A stretch of 64,000 nucleotides of DNA, taken from positions 17,751,001-17,815,000 of the forward strand of contig NC_092671.1 in NCBI RefSeq assembly GCF_964355755.1, written 5' to 3'. This stretch comes from Antedon mediterranea. Lineage: Eukaryota; Echinodermata; Crinoidea; Comatulida; Antedonidae. The notes below the pieces were generated by a model, which ran no database searches, was not told where the DNA came from, and saw nothing but the letters and a program-made list of their open reading frames with translations. Positions 46,601 through 57,547 of this stretch are shown one piece after another. Position 1 is the first letter of the stretch; the number at the start of each line of letters is the position of its first letter. The translations under genes and the position numbers were made by a program.

Positions 46601-48317
46601 TTAATAATTATTTTTTCAGGTGAACAATGCATCTTTAATAGAGGTTTTACAGTATCTTATGTTAATGAGTCTATGATTACTGTGACCACTTTATGTTGGA
46701 ATTAAGAACAATGATTGATGTGGAATTCTGAAGGTAATAGCATACCTGGATACAAGTAGGATCTTACAAAATGAACTTACCTTTCACACCACCAAAGTTT
46801 CCTTTAGTCATGTTGTATGATGTCCTTTGTAAGTTGTGTTCATACATCAGATTTAACTGGTAATGGCTGCCATGCTCAACAGCACCTTGTGAACCTATAT
46901 GAAAAACATCAATGGCATATTTGAAAGGATTGCTGGTAAAGGACTATGTGTAAAGGCTGGTACAAAATGCGAAGCAAACAGCAATATACAAAGTGAAATT
47001 TGTGGAGGCACTATTTATCTTTTAGGTGAAAGCCATATATTTGTTACTGAAAATACCTTTAACACCAAAGATCATCTTACAATATGGATTTCATTTCATT
47101 TGTTCAGTAAATTTTACAAAAAAAAATCATGTTCATTTTGGACATGCAGAACTGATTTAGCTAAATATTAATATAATGTAAAGCATAAATGTGTTATTTC
47201 TAAGCTTATGTACATTCAGGTTATGTATATATTCTTTTCTTATATTTATCAATCCAAAGGCAAATTACTGAAAAATGACAATGCTGTGGGTATCAGTGGC
47301 TGGATCTCAATGAAGATACAAAAAAAAAAAAAAAGCGAAAAGCTAAATCAAAACGATAAAGTAAAACAGCCAGAAAAGTTAGCAGAGTTTTGGGCAACAC
47401 TAGCCCTTCATCAGTGCAAGTGAAGGAATTTGGATAACGTCACATCTTTTCTTATATTTTATAGATGTTACCTGATAAGCTGTATACTGCCAGTTTTCTT
47501 GGGTGCAAAACTGCTACATGAATTCCATCAGATGCCCTGTAAAATATTTAAATTATTATTTGATTTCGCCATCCATTACAGTAGTATTAATTTAATATTT
47601 TATTAATTTAGTGTATACTCACGAGACAAATAATCCTGACTCTAGGCCTAGTATTGGCTGGGGTAACTGCATCTCCAGAAGAACATCTTGACCTTTCCCA
47701 TCTTCAGCATTATGAGGTTTAGGGTCAAATATCCGTATTATACCATTCAAACTACCAACGATTAATTTATCTGCAATGTCAATCCAAAAACATTATTAAA
47801 GTACACAAAAATCGTTCCTTAATTAAACAAATATTCAATTCTAGAACTCAAGCACCTTTTCATTTTCATATTAGGGAGATTTCGATTTGCAATGATGACC
47901 AACCTAGGCCAGGTCTATCGTCCTTGCCTGGACCTAGAAACCTGTTTTTGAGATAAGAAGTGAAGACACACGTCTCAATATTTCCACATGCGCATACTGG
48001 ACTAACATGTAGTTTGGTTGTTAGTTGTGCAAATCGAAAATGCTTTTATTATACGTTTTGCTTTTACATTATTAAAATGCTGTCTGGAGGATCTAATATT
48101 GTTATTATTTAGTGATTAGGTTAACTGTGGTTGGTCCTGGTCTCCCAAATATTTTTGGACTGGAATATTGGACAAAATTAATAAAAACGAAAAGAGAAAC
48201 ACTACCATTATTAGGATGTTTGTTATCTACACAAGAAACACAAAGCGATCCTTGATCAAACACCTCGTCTGAGCCTATTTTAGTAGACCACCAATCACGT
48301 GCCTTGAACAGAGACAT
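34616..48317 (-). CDS. BBS9: Bardet-Biedl syndrome 9 / PTHB1, BBSome subunit
   Basis: Subunit of the BBSome, the coat complex that moves membrane proteins in cilia. 21 exons on the minus strand: 48206-48317, 47623-47770, 47472-47536, 46781-46894, 45932-46185, 45406-45487, 45154-45249, 44427-44556, 43980-44161, 43299-43375, 42519-42578, 41833-41935, 41245-41352, 38660-38800, 37979-38074, 37504-37676, 37166-37318, 36250-36432, 35515-35698, 34927-34990 and 34616-34814. These total 2724 nt and keep phase at every junction: 907 residues (human 887). It opens MSLFKARDWWSTKIGSDE, as in the family. Propeller landmarks: VEHGSHYQLNLMYEHNLQR, CVQSMDGTVSFFEQETFSF, RFLPGFLLPGPV, CSYLGTDPSIF. Then KITLDTNKSPINL (platform) and the helical FRAIQRRLLTRFKDKTPAPL and CDRLSKGGRL. 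The final exon is variable; a possible donor (CAG|GTAATG) 15 nt before the stop leaves an alternative end open. Confidence 0.95.
35097..35461 (+). mobile_element. tRNA-derived SINE, family 1
   Basis: Head GAGTGGCTGAACGGTTAAGA (box A-like) and AAGGGTTAGAGACTCACTAG (worn box B), body GAGGTTACCCAGTGTACTAG, end GACGCTATATAAATCTTATT with an ATT tail. BBS9 intron 19, antisense to the gene. Confidence 0.65.
36056..36232 (+). mobile_element. tRNA-derived SINE, family 2
   Basis: Box A-like TGGTGGTTAACATGC and box B-like GGGTTCAATCTTGACC, then CCTAGTGCCAATGACTCTTT and an end GCTGTTGGATGCATATG. A second, longer copy lies at 60095-60296 on the minus strand. BBS9 intron 18; a related, shorter piece is at 35755-35830. 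Confidence 0.65.
36844..37146. mobile_element. MITE family B copy
   Basis: TTAAAGATATATTACTGTCC at the left, GGACAACATATCTTTAA at the right. It ends 20 bp before the donor of BBS9 exon 17 (37166). Confidence 0.7.
38184..38365. mobile_element. MITE family C copy, internally rearranged
   Basis: AGCTTTTAATTTTCTACGACCAAC at the left and CAAATTAAAAAGCTCC at the right as inverted ends; the middle differs from the other copies. Confidence 0.45.
38975..39177 (+). repeat. Repeat with hammerhead-like motif, best copy
   Basis: About 200 bp: a CTGATGA...GAAA hairpin region (39011-39047), CTTTTCTGGCTGTTTTACTT, TATCGTTTTGATTTAGC, then TGTATCTCCATTGAGATCCA and CAGTAATTTGCCTTTGGAT. Other copies are at 47253 (minus), 26557 and 33043 (both truncated). 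BBS9 intron 13. Confidence 0.75.
39011..39047 (+). ncRNA. Hammerhead-ribozyme-like motif
   Basis: Seen: stem I GCA (39011-39013) with TGC (39045-39047); core CTGATGA (39014-39020); one extra A; helix II GGGC/GCCC (39022-39025, 39033-39036); GAAA (39037-39040); self-complementary AGCT (39040-39043), then C at 39044 in the place of the cleaved base. A 4-nt self-pairing helix III is known from minimal hammerheads that work as dimers, including those of Penelope-like elements. The extra A before helix II departs from the canonical core. Confidence 0.4.
39334..40873. mobile_element. DNA-transposon-like element with CAGTGGCGGATCTAG ends
   Basis: 1540 bp bounded by CAGTGGCGGATCTAG and its exact complement CTAGATCCGCCACTG, with AGGCC on both sides (39329-39333, 40874-40878). 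The sister copy of element E at 55440-55475 shows the uninterrupted site TTTTGTAGGCCTAGCTGGTA, so both ends and the 5-bp duplication are confirmed within the window. No transposase is visible; the interior carries a LINE fragment. Confidence 0.85.
39595..40344 (+). pseudogene. 5'-truncated LINE, C-terminal RT part
   Basis: 249 open codons starting just before the catalytic box (KFADDTSTIGLI), then LQINASKTKEMIIDF, YKYLGIVFNDKLSWGDHI and FYRSVICSVWTYCLSCWAGN, ending SGIIQYNRKSRR. This is typical of Rex1/CR1-like RTs downstream of palm motif C. The endonuclease and most of the RT are missing. The 3' UTR ends AATAAAAGTTATCTTATCTT with a TTATC tandem tail (to 40488). The remaining frame has no stops, so the insertion is young. 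It sits inside the CAGTGGCGG element, itself inside element E. Confidence 0.8.
41982..42280. mobile_element. MITE family B copy
   Basis: TTAAAGATATATTGTCCCAC at the left; the right end is worn (TTTTAAAGTATCTAT). Shares TTCAAAGTCTGATTTTATTA with the copy at 1493. BBS9 intron 11. Confidence 0.65.
42740..42872. mobile_element. MITE family A copy
   Basis: AAGCTCTGTCTACACTATCA and TTTGATAGTGTAGACAAGTC as terminal inverted repeats, with a shortened core. BBS9 intron 10. Confidence 0.75.
45669..45922. repeat. Tandem duplication of about 125 bp
   Basis: GTGTGATTGGTGAATGCAGTT ... AAAACTGTTTGTATTTTGTC-CTAATAGGTAAATGCAATACC ... TAATTCACAG occurs twice in a row, about 120 bp apart. The second copy abuts the donor of BBS9 exon 5 (45932). 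Confidence 0.8.
46364..46639. mobile_element. MITE family B copy
   Basis: TTAAAGATGCATTGTCCCCA at the left, GAACAATGCATCTTTAA at the right. BBS9 intron 4. Confidence 0.7.
47253..47427 (-). repeat. Second full-length copy of the hammerhead-like repeat
   Basis: The minus strand reads CACTGATGAAGGGCTAGTGT then TGCCCAAAACTCTGC: the core GAAA has become AAAA and AGCT has become AACT, so the motif is broken here. BBS9 intron 3. Confidence 0.7.
47876..48046. mobile_element. MITE family C copy
   Basis: GGGAGATTTCGATTTGCAAT at the left, GTGCAAATCGAAAATGCT at the right, with CTGGACCTAGAAACCTG inside. BBS9 intron 1. Confidence 0.65.
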
Positions 48318-49958
48318 AGTAAATACCTAAAAAGAAAAGAAACACCATCAAATATTATCATATTATATACAACTAACTTAAACAACAAGCCCATGTCTAG
48401 CCTACATTACATAACAAATTAAAATTATCATTATTTATTAGTAATATGAATATGTACTAGGCTTAGCTAATACTATTATTGGCCTAGTAGCCTAGTCTAG
48501 GCTAGGTAGGTCTTAAACTATAGGCCTAGATATCATTGGTAGGCCTAGGCCTACCATATACGACTACTAAATCCCCAGGGAGGAGGTCTAGGCGGGTATC
48601 AAACGATCGCGGACGATGATCGGTGCTTCCTTCCAATCCAATCCTAATCACATGGAACCTCTAGACTAGGCCTAGCTACCTACCTAGGCCTAGTCCTAGC
48701 TAGGCGCCTACTAGTCTAGAGGACTAACTAGGCCTAGAGAGGCCTAGGTAGGCAGCCTAGCTTACTACACGGGCAATGGTACTACATACAAAGACAAAAT
48801 GATCTAACGGCCTATATACATTCTAGTTAAATTCAAGATTACCTATAACTATTTGAAATTCATTGAATAATGCTTTAACTATACTACAACAACATTTTAA
48901 CTGTTGTTGATACGAAAACAGCGTCCTTCGATACGATAACCCGAGCTTCTATGGTACGCCTGAACGGACATAATAGTTTTAACTATTATGACCCGTTTAA
49001 AAACAAACATCATTAAAACGAAAGATTGGACTTAAATTATTATGACAACTGAGTTCGAATTTTTAAAAGATATACCTAATAATTATTATATAACAATATT
49101 TAAATTCGTGAAACAAATAAATGTATTTTTAGAAATCTCACTCCGATGAAATTGATTTTGTGCTTGCCGCCCTCTACAGAAAAATGTTGACAAGCCGAGC
49201 GTCGTAGAGGGCTAATTATAGTTTTGTTTTGAAGTTACTATTTACCACCAAATCCTTTATTTTTAAGATTCTTGAGGTGAATATTAATTATATTTTAACT
49301 GATATTGGCATGTCAAATTTACCCATCTTATAAGCACAATTAATTGAATAACTATCACTGTCTGTTCCTGTAACTAGGCTTAGTTTTGGGCTAGGCCTAG
49401 CCTCGTACCTAAAGCAGTGAGGCTTCGACCTAGTGTAGGGCCGGCCGGCCTAGTTATTATTCGGTCCGGGACGTTTCGGCCCAGGTTGTCTGTCACACTT
49501 TATAGACCCGCAGAAGCAAATGATTGTTAATGGTATTTGGTAACCACCGTGTGTGTATTTTAATTTACTTGTACTTTTAAATTACATGTCAATTTATTAA
49601 TTTTGAAAACGCGGTCAGTATTCCTCCGTAACGTTATCATCCAATAAAAGAATAGAGAGAAAAGAAAAGGTAATCAATTTTTATTTCAAAATGTTATAAT
49701 CGCAATTAAATGTAATAATCAATTGTTGTATATAGTTATTATTTAATATCATAACAATGGGCGAATATACCCAGCTTCCTTCCACATCATTGATTGTATT
49801 TGCACTTAAATAAGCATACTGTAATCGAAATAATATAATATTTCTCACTCAGTTCTAAAAATATTTAAATGAAATAATAAAATCTACGTACGTTTGTATT
49901 GGTGGTGTGCTATACAGCATAAACCCTCATATCAAGTGTAGAATGAATTCAGAAAGAG
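48318..49958. promoter_or_regulatory. Upstream region of BBS9, with AGGCCTAG cluster
   Basis: The interval between BBS9 and the satellite has no visible exon. From 48470 to 48780 the words AGGCCTAG, CTAGGCCTA and GCTAGG occur at high density, making overlapping palindromes. The same words recur at 44830-44930 and 49380-49450. BBS9 transcription should begin near 48320-48900. X-box/RFX sites typical of ciliary genes were not confidently found by eye. Confidence 0.35.
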
Positions 49959-50880
49959 TCAATACATCTTTCTACGTTTTCTAAATCATCTAAAGCTCTG
50001 TGCCCAAATATGGTAGTGGTTACGGTATCATCATGTCCATATATGGGCACATATTTAGTTGTCAATACATCTTTCTACGTGATCGTCCGCATCTACAGCT
50101 CTGTCTACACTATCAAACTAGTTTGACAAAAAAGTGTGATGTGCCCAAATATGGTAGTGATCATGACATCATCATGTCCATATATTGGCACATCACATTC
50201 TTCTCGTTATCGTCTGCATCTTATGTTAGGAACAAAAAGTGTGATGTGCCCAAATATGGTAGTGATTATGACATCATCATGTCCATATATTAGCACATCA
50301 CATTCTTCTTGTTATCGTCTGCATCTTATGTTAGGAACAAAAAGTGTGATGTGCCCAAATATGGTAGTGATCATGACATCATCATGTCCATATATTAGCA
50401 CATCACATTCTTCTTGTTATCGTCTGCATCTTATGTTAGGAACAAAAAGTGTGATGTGCCCAAATATGGTAGTGATCATGACATCATCATGTCCATATAT
50501 TACTAATTAGCACATCACATTCTTCTCGTTATCGTCTGCATCTTATGTTAGGAACAAAAAGTGTGATGTGCCCAAATATGGTAGTGATCATGACATCATC
50601 ATGTCCATATATTAGCACATCACATTCTTCTTGTTATCGTCTGCATCTTATGTTAGGAACAAAAAGTGTGATGTGCCCAAATATGGTAGTGATCATGACA
50701 TCATCATGTCCATATATTACTAATTAGCACATCACATTCTTCTCGTTATCGTCTGCATCTTATGTTAGGAACAAAAAGTGTGATGTGCCCAAATATGGTA
50801 GTGATCATGACATCATCATGTCCATATATTGGCACATCACATTCTTCTCGTTATCGTCTGCATCTTATGTTAGGAACAAG
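49959..50880. repeat. Satellite built from MITE family A cores
   Basis: Seven units with GTGTGATGTGCCCAAATATG at 50134, 50239, 50344, 50449, 50561, 50666 and 50778; spacing is 105 bp, or 112 bp where TACTAAT is added. Each unit is a palindrome (GTGATGTGCC...GGCACATCAC) plus a spacer CTCGTTATCGTCTGCATCTT. A separate 43-bp duplication (GTCAATACATCTTTCTACGT) lies at 49959 and 50063. The array ends 32 bp before the METTL21A ATG. Open frames here are by-products. Confidence 0.9.
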
Positions 50881-50912
50881 AGAACTAGAAAATAAGTAGG
50901 GATCATAACATC

Positions 50913-52641
<1,729 letters not shown>

Positions 52642-52850
52642 ATTTCTAGCCGTTACAGGGAAATGATTACGGTACATCATATTATATCATATTTAGATAG
52701 GCGACAGAGATTGTTATACAATTTTAATGAAAAGGAATTTCATATTTTATATAAGCAATCATTAGGCCTATTTAGTGTTCATCGTATTGTTAAATAATGG
52801 TCAATTTTGACTATAACTTTTATGTTTATAAATATACATGCTATTTTTCA

Positions 52851-52856
52851 AATAAA
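52851..52856 (+). terminator. METTL21A poly(A) signal
   Basis: AATAAA 210 bp after the METTL21A stop codon, in AT-rich sequence. Confidence 0.5.
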
Positions 52857-53099
52857 AGAAACACTAAAAAAATGTTATTCAAAAGAATTATATTTTTAAA
52901 ATTGTTTGTACATTCGAATATAGCGACCCGAAATAAAATGCCATGAATTAAACAGGATTAAAACATAACATTTCCTTAGTATTTTAGCTAGTTCTGTTGC
53001 TTATAGAAGGCAATTTAACAACACGATCAGTGCCGCGCCCCTTAACACTTAACACATGATGATCGAGAATGGTTCGAAAGAGCCCAAAAGAAATCAACA

Positions 53100-53510
53100 T
53101 TGAACAATTATTTAATGTATAAAGATAAACCATCATTCAAAAAATATTTGGACGACAAAATTGACTTTAAAGGAGTAAATTTAAAATTTAAAGCTAGGTC
53201 TAACTGTTTGGATCTTGAAGGAAGAAAAATTGGTTGGCACGAGAATTCTAATGGTAGTTGTAAATTATGTATCAATGGGTCAATTGAAAATATTAAACAT
53301 TTCCTTTTAGAATGTTCTGATTTAAATAATATTAGGTATAAGGTGTTTAAAATTAAAACTTCTTTATATGAAAACAATCTACAAGAGTACTGGGACATAT
53401 TTACAAATTGTTCCGCTGACCTAAAACTTCACTATTTACTTGATTTATTTTCTGAGAATGCCACTTGGTTTTGTAGTTCAACTACTATACTTTTTTTCAG
53501 GGTTATTTAA
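53100..53510 (+). pseudogene. LINE C-terminal zinc-knuckle remnant
   Basis: An open frame with the pattern CKLCINGSIENIKHFLLEC (C-x2-C...H-x4-C), the zinc-binding segment often found at the C-terminus of non-LTR reverse transcriptases. No RT domain precedes it. Probably a fragment of an old LINE between METTL21A and the CNPase-like gene. Confidence 0.5.
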
Positions 53511-53659
53511 AATTTCAGTTCGTTTTGTCAAACGATTCGTCATGTTATTTTGCTTTTTCTTTTTAATTTTGCTTTGGAGGGACCGTTAGGTATTTTCTAA
53601 CGTGTGCCACTGTTACTCAAGTGATTCCATTAAATTGTATTGTATTGTACAGTACTGTT

Positions 53660-53745
53660 GGTATTTGTCGCAGCCAGACACAAGATCAAAGGACTGTTAC
53701 GAGTTCCTATCTTGGCAAGGCGAGCTCAGTGTCCTGTTAGATTGC
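53660..53745. repeat. Inverted partner of the repeat at 51550-51640
   Basis: See the entry at 51550. The two copies face each other across METTL21A exon 3. Confidence 0.65.
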
Positions 53746-53855
53746 CTTGCTTATACCCTATTCATATGTGTTAAAAAATTCAACATTTTATGTTTATTTT
53801 GTAGGTAGAAAGCTGTAACAAAAGAAACAATATTTTCGACCTCTAGTGCAAAATA

Positions 53856-56029
53856 ATGGCGTACCCGTTTTTAGACAATAAAAAGACAGTTACATACTTA
53901 AAACGATCTAAAGTTATGATTTTTCTGAGCGGTTTTGATTGAGACAACAAAGCGAGCTCACTTTCGGCTAAACTAAGTGAAACCTATCCCGATTCGTCCG
54001 CTGTGTTTCAGTTTCCAAACTTAGTAATGAAATCTGTCGAGGATGCTGTTAAAGATGGAGTCCGTATGATTATTATCGACAATGCCTCTGAGTTGATTGA
54101 TGATATGCAAGAGTTGTATACATTTGCTCTTAATAATCACTACATTGAAATGGCTATAAAGAGTGGAATTGGAGAATCGATGTATGTGCCGATTAGTCCC
54201 ACATTTTTTGGTTGGTTTCTGAACGAAGCAGACTCGAAGGAACTGAGACAATATGGAAAGAAGGTGCTCAAAGGCAGCTTTCATGTTAAAGATTTTGCTG
54301 ATGATTTTCGAAAACATTGCGAAGAACCTTCCATTAAAGGTGAGGGGAAAATGACATCATCACCCCATCCCCTTCGCCGTACTTCTGAAAGATACGAGCA
54401 TGTTATTCCATTTCCCATACAGTATATAAAAAACTACCTCTATTTACTACGGGCCTGAACATATTATATTTTACTGACTGCGAAATTCCCTGAATAATAA
54501 ATGGGAAAATTGTCAAACCTGAAACTTCTACAGTATTTATTAAAGTCATTACTGTATTATATTATTATTTATTAAATATCCTTAGTAGTAAGAAACATTA
54601 GTTAATTAATACGCCTACATTATTGGTATCTGTTTTATAAATATACAGTCAATGACATGAAAATGACTGAATATTTCACGAAGAACTTGTTATATTCTGT
54701 AATATGAAATAGATATTGAATTATTGAACTCTCAAAGTACCCTAATATGTCGATACGGAGTTTCAATGCCTTTTCTAATACTGGCTTAAATACCCTTTTT
54801 TTTCCATTCATCATATTATTGGTTTTATTTCTGTATGAATTGTTATATTTTTATCTTTTCTTTTTAATATAGACTTAACAAGTTATTTTACCGCTGATTA
54901 CATTGATGTTGGCGATACAATGCTTCACTGTACATCGATGTATCACGCTCAAGACGGATTTAAAGAATATACCAAACGTGTCGCAGGACATATTGGACAA
55001 GTGTTTAGCATTAAAGTTCTTGGTTTTCTGATAACCCCTCGAACATTTGGCGCTCGGCTTAAACTTGACAATGGCGCTCTTACTTTATGGGACAGTACTG
55101 ACCATCCCGATACAAAGCAATGGGAACCTTCGTTTTTTTCTCCCACTAATGGTCGTGGTAGCAGGGCACACTTATCGTTGTTAACAGCACCAGGGGTTAA
55201 AGCGGTTCAAACTGGCGTAGACTTGACAGAACTGGTTAAAGACCCCTTCCCTGCAATTTTGGACGTTTTTGGGAAAATAATACATATATATCACTTTAAA
55301 AACATTAAACCATGTCATTCCTTGTCTTAAATGTACGTTTTATGGTAAATTATGATAAAAAGTGAGAAACAATGCACTACCTAAGTAGCTCGCGGCGATC
55401 GACCTCTCGTGGACGGTCTTAGGCCTAGCCTAGCTAGGCTTAGTTTTGTAGGCCTAGCTGGTAAACATCGATAACGTACGAACATCGTACGCTAGCTATA
55501 TACCTAGCCTGACGTTGTATAGTTGCTGCATTAATTGTCTTTCTATTTTTGCCAGACTCCGTTGATACAAATTGGGGAAAACCCGGTATTTTCGCTGAAA
55601 AGTTAGGAGTCTTCCATTTGTTTTGGCTTCACGATCGATCGAAAAGTGGGCGAATTACAGGTGAAAAACAAAAATATCAATCCGCGCGCAATGCATTTTG
55701 GGATTTATAGCGGGCCGCTATAATTATTAGAATCGATTTATTTTTCACATTTTTAACCGTTTAAAGACGAAAAAAGTTATCGCAATAGGACCATATAGTA
55801 TTATTTTTACATTAAATATAGTTTGTGATCTTAAATTAGATCTGAAAAACGTAGGGAATGGGGCTTTAAGTTAGAAGTTGAAACACAGCATGATGAAAAC
55901 ATTCCAACTAAACCGATTTTGAATAACACTGGTGTACTTCGTTGTTATGGCAAAGGCCGTGCTATATTGTATCTTAAAGAACCGGTTATATTATCATTTT
56001 TGATGTCTGGTTGTAATCTGAAATGCTAA
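53856..56029 (+). pseudogene. CNP: CNPase-like (2',3'-cyclic-nucleotide 3'-phosphodiesterase) gene, broken
   Basis: The CNPase/RICH family joins a P-loop kinase-like domain to a 2H phosphoesterase domain that opens 2',3'-cyclic nucleotides. Exon 1 is 53856-54339 (MAYPFLDNKKTV..., like FPFLDDEATV in the family), exon 2 starts at 54873. Seen: IIIDNASELIDDMQELYTFA, FFGWFLNEADSKELRQYGK, then both catalytic motifs LHCTS (HxT) and RGSRAHLSL (HxS), and TGVDLTELVKD. Two lesions: codon 29 is TGA (53940-53942), exactly where the Walker A glycines should be (GFD*DNKAS against GLPGSGKS), with the frame intact on both sides; and a repeat fills 55295-55869. After it, homology resumes in the same frame (LRCYGKGRAILYLKEPV) to TAA at 56027. 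The splice junction is in phase. Probably a recent pseudogene; use of a downstream start is the alternative. Confidence 0.8.
55295..55869. mobile_element. Repeat element E inside the CNPase-like exon
   Basis: Matches 39190-41233 without its nested insertion: TTTAAAAACATTAAACC at the start, TTTTGTAGGCCTAGCTGG, GTACGAACATCGTACGCTAG, TAATTGTCTTTCTATTTTTG and a worn end GGGGCTTTAAG. Exact ends and target duplication are unclear; TTAGAA follows both copies and may belong to the element. Confidence 0.75.
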
Positions 56030-57547
56030 GGCTAGACCTAGAAACTGTTCACTGTTAAATGCACATTTAGTATGCACTAATTAAACAAAAAATGAAAGCA
56101 CTCAGAAACTGAGTGAACTACTTGGCAAAATATTGCCACAGAGGGCGCATGTTAATATTTCTGCCCAGGTTAAAAGAATACAGATTTTAATTTTTTTGTG
56201 AAGTTAGTAATAAAGCAATTTTCTTGAATTTCAATAGGCATTTTCTGTAAATACCTATTCTATTTTGCCAAATAAAAGATTGTTGATTTTACCTGTGAAT
56301 TTTCCGCTGACTAAATCAGTTTAGATAATATATCTCCAGTCTAGAACGAACGATCCACCAATCAAATTGATGTAGCCTAGTAGGCCTACATAGGTCTACT
56401 CAAGAAATTGAATACACGACTTTACACGTGTTTACCTTGATCCAGATAAAACACTGGATTTATCCCTACATCCGCTTTTTTGTATATCCTAGAAAATAGT
56501 CAACGCATAATTAAAGAAAATAGGAGTAGGCCTACAAAAAAAAACCAACTAAAAAGCTATCAATATTTAGAAGATTGTAGACATTTAACAAAACTCATGG
56601 TTATTGAACAAAACACGATTATGACAAACTATGTTTTTATTCATTTATTTACCGATGGGCGATACATTATATAAATAATTTAATATATAATAATAATGAT
56701 AAATTATCATAAATACAAGAATTTTAACAATAGAGGTAAACATTTAAAGATGAATTATCTACAATTTTCTCTCTCTCGATCACCACTAATGCTAAATGCC
56801 GAGTTTTGAGTTATCCGATTACTCTGATCAGGTTAATGGCCCAACATTCTAAAACTCGTCCCTCGGAATAGATTCATTTATCGAGATAACTGCGGTTTCC
56901 AGCTAAATTGGGATCGGGTGACTAGGTCTAGGTCATGTTTCTACCGAATCGACACCGTGTGAAAGGACCTCTATATATTAATTATACATTTCTCTCTCCT
57001 TTTCTCCCTCCCCCACCATAAGCACATCTCTATATCTATCTTGAACATATTGCCAGAATTAAAATCTATAAAATATTGAAGTTATAATAATTGTTTTTAG
57101 AATCATTATTTTACATTTTTAATATGAACTAAGAGTATTTTATATAATCTTTACAAGGTACTGGTAATGTATAAAAGAGGAAATATATTTTAAAGAATTT
57201 TATTTTAACTTTAATTTATATTGTAGTGATGATTTTAATATAATTTAAGGTGAGTATCTTAATTTGGAAATATATTTTAAAATTACACTGTAATGTTGAC
57301 ATAATAGCTTCGAAAGACTCGTTTTTCCTATCCAGGTTTTAGTACGGTAGCTTCTACAAAACATTATAAAACAAGTAATAAATAGCGTCGGTTAGATGCT
57401 TTAGTCGTAGAATCATGTCTTTAAAACATACTTGTCGCTATATACTTTGTCAGTCTGTCTTTCATGTTGATGTTTGTCTAAATAATGTGTCGTATTGTTG
57501 TAGCCGATTTCTGCGTCTGATTGTCAGTTTAATCGCACATGTCTGAG
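56030..57547. other. Intergenic, no gene seen
   Basis: AT-rich sequence between two gene 3' ends. The short ORF at 56480-56674 has no recognisable feature. A minus-strand AATAAA candidate (TTTATT near 57198) could serve the GPCR gene. Confidence 0.4.

Noticed and set aside
46899-47171. 90-codon ORF in BBS9 intron 3
   Set aside because: No recognisable domain, AT-rich, and opposite to the well-supported gene.
50000-50727. ORFs of 60-124 codons with repeats of CPNMVVIMTSSCPYI
   Set aside because: Direct translation of the MITE-derived satellite; the units are non-coding elsewhere.
53108-53398. 96-codon antisense ORF
   Set aside because: Shadow of the LINE-derived frame on the plus strand.
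53940-53942. TGA as a selenocysteine codon
   Set aside because: The family has Gly here, not Cys, and I noticed no SECIS-like hairpin downstream; a nonsense change is simpler.
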